NCBI GenBank assembly: GCA_002314565.1
Contig: DCGL01000106.1
Coordinates: 15,555 to 26,045 of the forward strand
DNA length: 10,491 nucleotides
Direction of reading: 5' to 3'
From: Clostridiales bacterium UBA1779
GTDB taxonomy: Bacteria > Bacillota > Clostridia > Oscillospirales > CAG-272
Made by a program: the position numbers and the translations under genes. Every line of letters starts with the position of its first letter. The first letter of the stretch is position 1. Positions 1 through 5,523 of the stretch are shown piece after piece. The notes beneath the pieces are model-generated. The model worked only from the letters and a program-made list of their open reading frames with translations. It ran no database searches and was not told the origin of the DNA.

Positions 1-241
1 AGCCCGGAAGGTCAACGAGAACGAACTTTTTGTCAACCGTATAAAAGTTTACGGTTACGGTCTTGCCGGGTGCCGATGACACCCTTGCAAGACTCTTTCT
101 TCCCGTAATTGCATTGAGCAGCGAGCTTTTTCCGACGTTTGAGCGGCCGGAAAACACTGCCTGCGGCAGGGGAAGAGCGGGAAACTGGTTTATTCTTCCT
201 GCCGAAATCAGCAGGTCGGACTGGGCATAATTTACTGACAT
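1..241 (-). CDS. engB: Ribosome biogenesis GTPase EngB (YsxC/YihA), N-terminal 80 residues
   Basis: EngB is a small TRAFAC-class GTPase needed for late assembly of the large ribosomal subunit. The visible part starts MSVNYAQSDLL and carries the G1 P-loop GRSNVGKSS (residues 32-40), the G2 region around PGKT (58-61) and the G3 motif DLPG (77-80), where the window cuts the gene. The order and spacing match the family, in which DLPG is normally followed by Tyr-Gly; the next codon here does begin with T. The ATG lies one base beyond the lon stop codon (junction TGATATG). Only a weak GAGAG-type ribosome binding site precedes it, inside the end of lon, so translation is probably coupled to lon. The lon-engB order is the one known from Bacilli and Clostridia. 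G4 and G5 motifs lie outside the window. Confidence 0.93.
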   Translation of the reverse strand, partial: MSVNYAQSDLLISAGRINQFPALPLPQAVFSGRSNVGKSSLLNAITGRKSLARVSSAPGKTVTVNFYTVDKKFVLVDLPG

Positions 242-242
242 A

Positions 243-2654
243 TCAGACTCTCGCTTCGGGAATCACCGTCTGTGCGGGAATTGTGTTCTCAATTCCGGTC
301 TTTACGGCAAGCTCTTTTTTCTCATCTGCGGGAACGAGGGCAAGCTCGAGAACCTGGCTTACGTGCTTTACGGGGATGAAAATCAGGCTTTCGCGGACTT
401 CCTTGTCAACCTCATCGAGGTTCATAAGATTTTCCTCGGGTATCAGAACCGTACGGATTCCTGCCGCGTAGGCAGCCATGGTCTTTTCTCTGAGGCCGCC
501 GATTGCAAGAACGCGGCCGGTAATGGTAACTTCGCCGGTCATGGCAAGGTCGCGCTTTACCGCGCGTCCGGAAAGGGCGGATACGAGGGCGGTCACCATG
601 GTGACGCCGGCTGAAGGACCGTCCTTGGGAACGGCTCCTTCGGGAACGTGAATGTGAACGTCCTTCGTTTTATAAAAATCGGGATTGATTCCGTATTCTG
701 CTGCGGCTGAACGCACCCAGGTATAGGCGGCGTGGGCAGATTCCTTCATAACGTCGCCGAGGGAACCCGTCAGCTCAAGCTTTCCGCTGCCTTCCATAAC
801 GGCAGCTTCAATGCGGAGCAGGTCGCCCCCGACCTCGGTATAGGCAAGTCCGTTTACGGTGCCGACGAGGTCTTCCGAGTAAATCTTTTCCGTCGTCAGC
901 TTCTGTCCTCCGAGAAAATCGCTGAGATTTCTGTCCGTGACTGAAATCTTCTTTTCGTCGGGATTTTCGAGCAGCTTCCTGGCGGATTTGCGGCAGAGAC
1001 TTGCGATGTTTCTCTCAAGATTTCGGACTCCGGCTTCTCTTGTATAGCCGTCGATGATGCCGTAAACGGCTTCATCGGAAATCTTAAGCTGACGCTTCGT
1101 AAGTCCGTGGCGCTTGAGCTGCTTGGGAATGAGGTGATTCTTTGAAATTGCAAGCTTTTCGCGTCTGGTGTATCCGTTGAGCTCAATGACCTCCATACGG
1201 TCGAGCAGGGGCTTCGGAATACCTTCAAGAGAGTTGGCCGTCGTGATGAAGAAGCATTCCGAGAGGTCGAAGGGGTATTCGATGAAGTGATCGCGGAAGC
1301 TCTTGTTCTGTTCGGGGTCGAGAACCTCGAGCATTGCGGAGGCGGGGTCACCGCGGGAATCGCTCGTCAGCTTGTCGATTTCATCGAACAGCATAAGCGG
1401 ATTGCAGACGCCTGCCTGCTTGATGGCGGCGATAACCCGTCCGGGCATTGAAGCGACGTATGTCTTGCGGTGACCGCGGATATCCGCTTCATCGTGGACT
1501 CCGCCGAGGGATACGCGGACGTATTTGCGGTTCATTGCATGGGCGACTGAGGCGGCAACCGAGGTTTTACCGGTGCCGGGAGGGCCCACGAGACAGATTA
1601 TCTGATTGTTGAGTTCGGGATTCAACTGCTTTACGGCAAGAAATTCGAGAATTCTATCCTTGACCTTGTCAAGACCGTCGTGGTCTTCGTTGAGAATCTT
1701 TTCGGCGGCTTCAACGCTGACCCGGTCCTTCGTGCGCTTGCCCCAGGGAAGCTCGAGCACTTCTTCGAGGTAATTGCGTGCAACCGTTGCTTCGGCAGAG
1801 CCGTAAGGAGTCTTCATAAGACGTTCGTTTTCTTTGATCAGCTTGTCCTTGAGTTCGTCCGGCATTTTCGAGTCGCAGATTTTTCGGGTGAAATCGTCCG
1901 GGTCGTTGCCCTCGCCGAGTTCTTCCTCAATCACCTTCATCTGTTCGCGCAGGAAAAAATCTCTCTGACTGCGTGAAACTCTGTCGGACGTCTGCTTCTG
2001 AATGTCCTTTTCGCAGGAAAGCAGCAGGCACTCTTCTTTCATAAGAGTGATGAGAACGGCGGCTCTTTCAAAGGGGTCGAATACGTTCAGAACCTTCTGC
2101 TTGTCGTCGGCTCTTACGAGTACGGCGGAGGCCACAAAATCGCAGAGCAGAGAGGGGTCCTTTATGTTTTTTGCCGTAAGTCTGACGGCGGAGGTCGGAA
2201 TGTTCATAAAGCCGACCATTTCTTCAAGCTGTTCGCGGATTTCTCTTGCATAGGCTTCGCCGCGCAGGCCGCCGTTGTCGGCAAGAGCTATGTCCTTGCA
2301 GATTACGTTTGCAACGAACATCTTGCCGTTTTTATAGCACTCGACTATCTGAGCGCGGTTGCGGCATTCGCAGATGATGCGGACGCTGTTTTTTTCTTTA
2401 TCCTTGACGCTTGAACGGATCCGTACGAGCGTGCCGACCGATGCAAGGTCTTTTTCGGTGGGAACGTCACCGTTGTCGTCCTCGATATACGCGAGAACGG
2501 CAAGCATGCCGCCCGAGGAGGCGGCTTCGACGGCGGCCATTGCGGATTCGTCGTCGGTTTCGAAATCTATCGGAATTGCCGGAAATGCCACTGCGTCGTG
2601 CAGGGGGATGAGCGGCAGCGTCATCTGATCGATTTTTTCAGTGAATCTGGGCAT
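243..2654 (-). CDS. lon: ATP-dependent protease Lon (LonA type)
   Basis: Lon is a cytosolic homohexameric AAA+ serine protease that unfolds and degrades damaged and regulatory proteins. At 803 aa it is close to the usual 770-820. The substrate-binding N-terminal domain covers about residues 10-210 (LPLIPLHDAVAFP near its start), followed by a helical linker to about 305. The AAA+ module (about 310-585) has Walker A GPPGTGKT (357-364), Walker B LMLFDEIDK (420-428), sensor-1 TTAN (471-474) and the LLDRME arginine (R486). The protease domain (about 595-785) has the catalytic dyad S681 in PKDGPSAG and K724 in LREK, so it looks active. A tail of about 30 residues follows the normal end and ends IPEARV. 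The ATG at 2654 is preceded by GAAAGGA at a rather long 13-nt spacing; the next Met (residue 11) has no ribosome binding site. It is divergent from infC and 1 base from engB. Confidence 0.98.
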   Translation of the reverse strand: MPRFTEKIDQMTLPLIPLHDAVAFPAIPIDFETDDESAMAAVEAASSGGMLAVLAYIEDDNGDVPTEKDLASVGTLVRIRSSVKDKEKNSVRIICECRNRAQIVECYKNGKMFVANVICKDIALADNGGLRGEAYAREIREQLEEMVGFMNIPTSAVRLTAKNIKDPSLLCDFVASAVLVRADDKQKVLNVFDPFERAAVLITLMKEECLLLSCEKDIQKQTSDRVSRSQRDFFLREQMKVIEEELGEGNDPDDFTRKICDSKMPDELKDKLIKENERLMKTPYGSAEATVARNYLEEVLELPWGKRTKDRVSVEAAEKILNEDHDGLDKVKDRILEFLAVKQLNPELNNQIICLVGPPGTGKTSVAASVAHAMNRKYVRVSLGGVHDEADIRGHRKTYVASMPGRVIAAIKQAGVCNPLMLFDEIDKLTSDSRGDPASAMLEVLDPEQNKSFRDHFIEYPFDLSECFFITTANSLEGIPKPLLDRMEVIELNGYTRREKLAISKNHLIPKQLKRHGLTKRQLKISDEAVYGIIDGYTREAGVRNLERNIASLCRKSARKLLENPDEKKISVTDRNLSDFLGGQKLTTEKIYSEDLVGTVNGLAYTEVGGDLLRIEAAVMEGSGKLELTGSLGDVMKESAHAAYTWVRSAAAEYGINPDFYKTKDVHIHVPEGAVPKDGPSAGVTMVTALVSALSGRAVKRDLAMTGEVTITGRVLAIGGLREKTMAAYAAGIRTVLIPEENLMNLDEVDKEVRESLIFIPVKHVSQVLELALVPADEKKELAVKTGIENTIPAQTVIPEARV

Positions 2655-2784
2655 AAATGTTTCTGTATCCTTTCAAAAGGTAGGTGATGATGTTTTGAAA
2701 ATTGAATTCGGGAAAAAGATACGGATGCGGGTTTTCCGGCCTTTTTTCCGCAGCTCTGTTAATTAATGTAAGATTGCAGAGAAC

Positions 2785-2823
2785 AAAAAAAGAGCGATTA
2801 TATTATTATATCATAAATCGCCC
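2785..2823 (-). terminator. Intrinsic terminator upstream of lon, overlapping its likely -10
   Basis: Read on the minus strand, GGGCGATT (2823-2816) pairs with AATCGCTC (2799-2792) in an 8-bp stem with one G-U pair, and seven T follow directly (2791-2785). The AT-rich loop region can pair further. This is the form of a Rho-independent terminator for transcripts entering from the right, such as the candidate small RNA at 2856-2970. The two TATAAT boxes in the loop and stem make a promoter role for the same bases equally likely; both may be true. Confidence 0.5.
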
Positions 2824-2833
2824 GATATTTCCA
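2797..2833 (-). promoter_or_regulatory. Probable lon promoter with two tandem TATAAT boxes
   Basis: On the minus strand two perfect TATAAT hexamers lie 8 bases apart (2810-2805 and 2802-2797). The first is preceded, with a 17-bp spacer, by TGGAAA (2833-2828), which matches four of six bases of a -35 box. The second has no convincing -35. Transcripts would start roughly 130-140 bases before the lon ATG. I see no CIRCE-type or CtsR-type heat-shock operator. The remaining leader (2655-2784) has a weak CTCTG/CAGAG inverted repeat and purine-rich stretches, and nothing else I can name. Confidence 0.45.
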
Positions 2834-2855
2834 TACATTTTATATAATATATAAT

Positions 2856-2939
2856 AAAAAAATGCATAACGGTGACCGAACCCCGCGCGTTGATATCATA
2901 AGATTGATATTCCGCAGAATAAGGTGACCGTTGTGCATT
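2856..2939 (-). terminator. Long stem-loop followed by seven T on the minus strand
   Basis: Two 17-base arms (2923-2939 and 2861-2877) are inverted repeats of each other. Fifteen pairs are Watson-Crick, one is a wobble and one is a G-G type mismatch. They enclose a 45-base loop (2878-2922). Read on the minus strand, the right arm runs directly into a T7 tract (2862-2856), giving a terminator form; on the plus strand no T-run follows. The loop is long for a simple terminator and contains a small hairpin of its own, TATTC/GAATA closed by a UNCG-type TGCG tetraloop. It may therefore be the closing stem of a structured RNA that ends here. Confidence 0.5.
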
Positions 2940-2970
2940 CGAGGCCTTCGCGGCAAATACCGCGACGCAT
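2856..2970 (-). ncRNA. Candidate structured small RNA between infC and lon
   Basis: A near-consensus minus-strand promoter at 3003-2975 would start a transcript near 2970. Stop signals lie about 115 bases later (stem plus T7 at 2856) and, on read-through, about 185 bases later (2785). The predicted RNA begins with a 6-bp hairpin TCGCGG-CAAATA-CCGCGA type (2948-2965). It then forms the 17-bp closing stem 2923-2939 / 2861-2877, whose loop holds a UNCG-capped hairpin and an alternative ATATCA/TGATAT stem. No convincing reading frame fits it. It does not show the SRP RNA core with GGAA loop, a T-box sequence or a clear 6S RNA bubble layout. It could instead be the first part of a long lon leader. 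Function unknown; the transcript is inferred, not shown. Confidence 0.4.
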
Positions 2971-2974
2971 AGTA

Positions 2975-3003
2975 ATTATATCGCTTTTCGGACGTTTTGT
3001 CCA
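2975..3003 (-). promoter_or_regulatory. Strong sigma-A-type promoter on the minus strand
   Basis: TGGACA (3003-2998), five of six bases of the -35 consensus, is followed after exactly 17 bp by a perfect TATAAT (2980-2975). It reads towards lon, and initiation would fall near 2970. It drives either the candidate small RNA just downstream or a distal lon transcript with a leader of about 315 bases. It is back to back with the infC promoter about 75 bp away. Confidence 0.6.
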
Positions 3004-3075
3004 TTGTGAGATATTACAAAAAACAATGTGAAAATCGAGTGAAAATTGTAAAAAATGCAGAAAATGAAAAAGTTG

Positions 3076-3104
3076 TTGACAAGAGCGGGGAAAAGTAGTA
3101 AAAT
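3076..3104 (+). promoter_or_regulatory. infC operon promoter (sigma-A type)
   Basis: A perfect TTGACA (3076-3081), a 17-bp spacer and TAAAAT (3099-3104, five of six) form a strong vegetative promoter. The expected start near 3111 leaves an untranslated leader of about 165 bases before the infC start codon, which agrees with the leader structures seen in between. The sequence just upstream is A/T-rich, like an UP element. Confidence 0.8.
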
Positions 3105-3109
3105 ATACG

Positions 3110-3263
3110 CGCTGTCGGTGAAACAGCGTCAAAATTCAAGAAGAACACTCCGTTCTCACCCTGCCACGGTACTTACCAGTGCGCATGTGTCAATATTTAA
3201 TCTCCCTTTAATTAAGGTGAGGTTTTATGTGGACGCGGAGTATTTCGCGTTTTTTTATTTTTC
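3110..3263 (+). promoter_or_regulatory. infC leader, L20-leader-like transcription attenuator
   Basis: In Bacillus the infC-rpmI-rplT mRNA leader binds L20, which promotes premature termination. This leader has the parts for such a switch. In the terminated state, AGAAC/GTTCT (3142-3146 / 3152-3156), a bulged stem (3202-3208 / 3214-3221) and the terminator (3231-3252) can form together. In the alternative state, ACTCCG (3147-3152) pairs with CGGAGT (3236-3241) and CTCACC (3155-3160) with GGTGAG (3216-3221); the two helices nest and take over the left arm of the terminator. A first hairpin CGCTGT/ACAGCG (3110-3115 / 3123-3128) sits at the RNA 5' end, and CAC-GGT/ACC-A-GTG (3165-3180) lies in the middle. 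The pairings are seen directly; L20 as ligand is inferred from gene content. Confidence 0.65.
3231..3261 (+). terminator. Attenuator terminator just upstream of infC
   Basis: ACGCGGA (3233-3239) pairs with TTCGCGT (3244-3250; one G-U pair) around a GTAT loop, and two further G-U pairs are possible outside. A T-run follows (3250-3256, one A, then TTTTT). It ends only a few bases before the infC ribosome binding site, so it acts before the coding region and not at the end of a gene. The left arm overlaps the CGGAGT segment used by the competing upstream pairing. Confidence 0.7.
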
Positions 3264-3280
3264 GGAGGTGATCTGCTATA
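3264..3280 (+). promoter_or_regulatory. Extended Shine-Dalgarno and AUA start codon of infC
   Basis: GGAGGTGATC (3264-3273) is a 10-base uninterrupted complement of the usual 3' end of bacterial 16S rRNA, unusually long. The codon ATA (3278-3280) follows, nine bases after GGAGG. An in-frame TGA at 3269-3271 excludes any earlier start. Between it and the ATG at 3365 there is no ATG, GTG or TTG in frame, although the sequence in between encodes conserved IF3 N-terminal residues. The start must therefore be a rare codon, and ATA is the only well-placed one. Confidence 0.8.
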
Positions 3281-3883
3281 GCAGCTAAAGACGTTCTTAC
3301 GAACGAAGAAATCAGATTCAAAGAAGTCAGAGTTATTGACAATGACGGAACACAGCTCGGTATTATGAGCTCAGATCAGGCCCTCAGAACCGCTTACGGC
3401 AAGGGCTTCGACTTAATTCTCATCTCTCCCAATGCGCAGCCCCCCGTCTGCCGTATTGCAGATTTCGGACGCTACCGTTTCGAACAGGATAAGAGAGAAA
3501 AAGAAGCAAAAAAGAAACAGAACATTGTTGAAATCAAAGAGGTTCAGCTCTCATGCAGAATCGAAGACCACGATTTCGGCACAAAGGTCAACCATGCCCT
3601 CCGCTTCCTCGGTGAAGGCAACAAGGTTAAGGTTGTGCTCCGTTTCCGCGGCCGTGAGATGAGTCATCAGCAGCTCGGACGCGATATCCTCGATAAATTC
3701 AAAGAGGCTGTTGCGGGTTCAGGCGTCGTTGAGAAGGCTCCCGTCCTTGACGGTAAGCTTATGAGCATGGTTGTAAGCCCTCTGCGTGAAAAAGATAAAA
3801 AGGAAATGGCAAAGGCAGCCGCTGCTGCAGCCGAGAAACCGGCTGAAACCGCAGAGACGGCCCCCGTAACCGAAGATAAATAA
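3278..3883 (+). CDS. infC: Translation initiation factor IF-3, AUA start
   Basis: IF3 binds the 30S subunit, prevents premature 50S joining and proofreads the start codon and initiator tRNA. With the AUA start the protein has 201 aa (usual 170-185). The N-domain begins with LTNEEIRFKEVRVIDNDG (residues 7-24), continues through LGIMSSDQAL and SPNAQPPVCRI, and a lysine-rich linker leads to the C-domain with FRGREMSHQQLG and a final VVSPL motif. A 25-30 residue Ala/Glu/Thr-rich tail explains the extra length. The ATG at 3365 (residue 30) would delete the conserved first strand and helix and has no ribosome binding site, so I reject it as the start. The gene ends in tandem TAATAA and is first in the operon with rpmI, 30 bases downstream. 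Control is probably by the leader attenuator and by IF3's own discrimination against AUA. Confidence 0.95.
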   Translation: MAAKDVLTNEEIRFKEVRVIDNDGTQLGIMSSDQALRTAYGKGFDLILISPNAQPPVCRIADFGRYRFEQDKREKEAKKKQNIVEIKEVQLSCRIEDHDFGTKVNHALRFLGEGNKVKVVLRFRGREMSHQQLGRDILDKFKEAVAGSGVVEKAPVLDGKLMSMVVSPLREKDKKEMAKAAAAAAEKPAETAETAPVTEDK

Positions 3884-3913
3884 TAAAGTAATAAAGATAC
3901 AGGAGACAAGACA

Positions 3914-4108
3914 ATGGGTAAAATCAAGACACACAAAGCATCAGCCAAGCGTTTCTCCGTAACAGGAACCGGACTGGTAAAAATGAACCATTCTCATCAC
4001 CGTCATAAGCTGGGCATTAAGGACCAGAAGCGCAAGAGACACCTTCGCACCGCTGACTACGTTCAGGGTAAGGTAGCATCCAACATCCGTGCGCTCATCA
4101 ATAAGTAA
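3914..4108 (+). CDS. rpmI: 50S ribosomal protein L35 (bL35)
   Basis: L35 is a small, highly basic protein of the large ribosomal subunit. The 64-residue product (normally 64-66) starts MGKIKTHKASAKRF, has the typical histidine-rich middle MNHSHHRHKLGIK and the basic KRKRHLR segment, and ends ALINK. AGGAG (3901-3905) lies eight bases before the ATG. It sits between infC and rplT in the conserved order, 30 bases after the infC stop and 31 before rplT, and is expected to be controlled with them from the infC leader. Confidence 0.98.
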   Translation: MGKIKTHKASAKRFSVTGTGLVKMNHSHHRHKLGIKDQKRKRHLRTADYVQGKVASNIRALINK

Positions 4109-4139
4109 TGCACAGAAATCTGACAGGAGGAATTAAGAA

Positions 4140-4493
4140 ATGGCAAGAGTAAAACGTGCGGTTATGACCCGCAAGAGAAGAAACAGCGTTCTCAAGGCTG
4201 CTAAGGGATATTACGGTTCCAAGAGCAAGCACTTCCGTATGGCCAAACAGGCCGTTATGAAGAGCGGCAACTATGCATACGTAGGACGCAAGCTTAAGAA
4301 GAGAGATTTCAGAAAGCTCTGGATCGCCAGAATTTCTGCACAGGCCAAGGTCAACGGAATGAACTATTCCACCATGATTCACGGTCTGAAGAAGGCCGGT
4401 ATCGATCTTAACAGAAAGATGCTCGCCGAAATCGCAGTAGCCGATAAAGAGGCATTTGCAGAGCTCTGCAACAAGGCCAAGGCTGCTCTTTAA
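4140..4493 (+). CDS. rplT: 50S ribosomal protein L20 (bL20)
   Basis: L20 binds 23S rRNA early in 50S assembly and, in Firmicutes and Enterobacteria, also represses its own operon by binding the mRNA. The 117-residue product (usual 115-120) starts MARVKRAVMTRKRRNSVLK, continues with AKGYYGSKSKHFR and YVGRKLKKRDFRKLWIARI, and has the globular C-terminal domain with GLKKAGIDLNRKMLAEIA. A strong AGGAGG (4125-4130) lies nine bases before the ATG. It ends with tandem TAATAA and is followed by the operon terminator. Its presence supports reading the infC leader as an L20-responsive attenuator. Confidence 0.98.
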   Translation: MARVKRAVMTRKRRNSVLKAAKGYYGSKSKHFRMAKQAVMKSGNYAYVGRKLKKRDFRKLWIARISAQAKVNGMNYSTMIHGLKKAGIDLNRKMLAEIAVADKEAFAELCNKAKAAL

Positions 4494-4505
4494 TAATGTA
4501 AAGTT

Positions 4506-4540
4506 ATAAGCTGTGCGGTAAATGCCGCACAGCTTATTTT
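4506..4540 (+). terminator. Intrinsic terminator of the infC-rpmI-rplT operon
   Basis: A perfect 13-bp stem, ATAAGCTGTGCGG (4506-4518) with CCGCACAGCTTAT (4525-4537), encloses a 6-base loop and is followed by TTTT. It starts 12 bases after the rplT stop codon. The T-run is short (four T, then A6), so termination may be partial and some transcription could reach the downstream methyltransferase. Confidence 0.85.
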
Positions 4541-4547
4541 AAAAAAG

Positions 4548-4655
4548 AACGGAACTGTCCCGAAGGCGAATAAGCCGTCCTGACTGCGCCCGCCGTACGC
4601 TATGTACGGCTTTGCTTCGTCCGAACGACTTCTTCATCCTTCGGTCACGTTCCGG
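4548..4655 (+). repeat. Palindromic intergenic repeat element (about 105 bp)
   Basis: CGGAAC (4550-4555) pairs with GTTCCG (4649-4654). After 4-base internal loops on both sides, CCGAAGG (4560-4566) pairs with CCTTCGG (4638-4644). Further in, the two halves match partially, and the centre is a perfect hairpin GCCGTAC-GCTAT-GTACGGC (4592-4610). Outer and central stems share the same midpoint near 4601-4602, so the whole is one long imperfect hairpin. It has no coding capacity for a transposase. It resembles a MITE or a REP-like repeat; its family cannot be named without other copies from the genome. Confidence 0.65.
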
Positions 4656-4665
4656 CAAAACATTA

Positions 4666-4691
4666 AACGGAACTGTCCCGAAGGCGAATAA
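4666..4691 (+). repeat. Second copy of the left end of the palindromic element
   Basis: These 26 bases are identical to 4548-4573 and repeat it directly at an offset of 118 bp. Core parts are CGGAACTGTC and CCGAAGGCGAATAA. Because the right arm of the palindrome (4638-4654) is complementary, it can pair either with the first copy or with this one, forming a smaller hairpin (4638-4684). The copy ends 10 bases before the next start codon and supplies the only GAAGG-like ribosome binding site upstream of it. I see no clear promoter in 4541-4701. Confidence 0.8.
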
Positions 4692-4701
4692 TATTTTTAT
4701 T

Positions 4702-5523
4702 ATGGAACCTATTTACATTTCATCCAGAACAAATCCCTACGTTATAAAAGTGCACTCGCTGTCCGAGAAAAAATACAGAGACAGCGAGCGCCTTTTCTGC
4801 GCCGACGGACTCAAGCTTTTTCTCGAAGCCTGCGCCTGCGGCGTCGATTTCGACTCGGTCATCATTCGACAGAGCGAGAAAGAAAAGTTTTTGCCTGTCG
4901 TAAGAGAAAAAGCACCCGAGGTGCAGATTTATCTGCTTGCAGACAGTGCATTCACAAAAATTTCAGAAGAAAAAGCCCCTCAGGGACTGATTTCTGTCAT
5001 AAAATATATTGACAGAGTCCACAAAAGTGTTAAAATAGAAAAAGAGGCAATAAAAGAGCTTGAAGGCTGCTCCTGTCTTGCGCTGGAATCGCTGCGTGAC
5101 CCCGGCAACCTCGGAACGATAATCAGAACCGCTGCCGCCTTCGGCACGGACGCTCTGCTTTTGTCCTCTGACTGTGCGGATATTTACAATCCGCGAACCG
5201 TGAGAGCCGCTATGGGTGCTCTCTTTACGAGGAAGGTTATTCGCGTGCCCGATATGCCCGGTGTCATAGCCGGACTGAAAAGTGCAGGAAGAAGGGTTTA
5301 TGCGACTGCCCTCTCCGACACTGCCGCGTCCCTGCAGGATATGCGCGTCATGCCGGAGGATATATTTATTATCGGAAACGAGGGACACGGTCTGTCCCGC
5401 GAAACGCTCGAAGCGTCTTCGGGAGCAGTATTCATCAGAATGCTGACCGGTCCCGGAATAGAATCACTGAACGCGGCCATCGCCGCTTCCGTGATAATGT
5501 ATGAAAGAACGAGGTGTAAATGA
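4702..5523 (+). CDS. RNA 2'-O-methyltransferase, SpoU/TrmH (SPOUT) family, YsgA-like
   Basis: Members transfer a methyl group from S-adenosylmethionine to a ribose 2'-O in rRNA or tRNA through a knotted SPOUT fold, usually as dimers. The 273-residue product has an N-terminal substrate-binding domain (about 5-100, with NPYVIKVHSLSEKKYRDSE) and all three SpoU motifs: motif 1 RDPGNLGTIIRTAAAFG (132-148, with N136 and catalytic-type R142), motif 2 IIGNEGHGL (223-231) and motif 3 IESLNAAIAASVIMYE (253-268). The exact target nucleotide cannot be read from sequence; in B. subtilis the similar gene ysgA lies near the same translation genes. ATG 4702 is chosen because a longer TTG-started frame would run through the repeat element. 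The ribosome binding site is poor (GAAGG 17 bases upstream). It overlaps dprA by ATGA. Confidence 0.9.
   Translation: MEPIYISSRTNPYVIKVHSLSEKKYRDSERLFCADGLKLFLEACACGVDFDSVIIRQSEKEKFLPVVREKAPEVQIYLLADSAFTKISEEKAPQGLISVIKYIDRVHKSVKIEKEAIKELEGCSCLALESLRDPGNLGTIIRTAAAFGTDALLLSSDCADIYNPRTVRAAMGALFTRKVIRVPDMPGVIAGLKSAGRRVYATALSDTAASLQDMRVMPEDIFIIGNEGHGLSRETLEASSGAVFIRMLTGPGIESLNAAIAASVIMYERTRCK

Noticed and set aside
2856..2970. Known small RNAs (SRP RNA, 6S RNA, T-box leader) for the candidate RNA
   Set aside because: The SRP GGAA-loop core, a T-box sequence and the paired-ends-plus-central-bubble layout of 6S RNA are not visible by eye. A covariance search could still overturn this.
2896..3132. 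Minus-strand frame of 78 codons across the lon/infC intergenic region
   Set aside because: It overlaps both promoters and the structured RNA, has no ribosome binding site and an unremarkable protein sequence.
3365..3883. infC starting at the internal ATG at 3365 (172 aa)
   Set aside because: It has no ribosome binding site and removes the conserved NEEIRFKEV segment that is encoded in frame upstream behind a very strong SD.
4548..4691. CRISPR array
   Set aside because: There are only two copies of the 26-bp unit at a 118-bp offset, the intervening DNA is palindromic with one of them, and no cas genes are present.
4612..4701. Extended methyltransferase start at TTG 4612
   Set aside because: The extra 30 codons are read through the palindromic repeat, are unlike the family N-terminus, and have no ribosome binding site.
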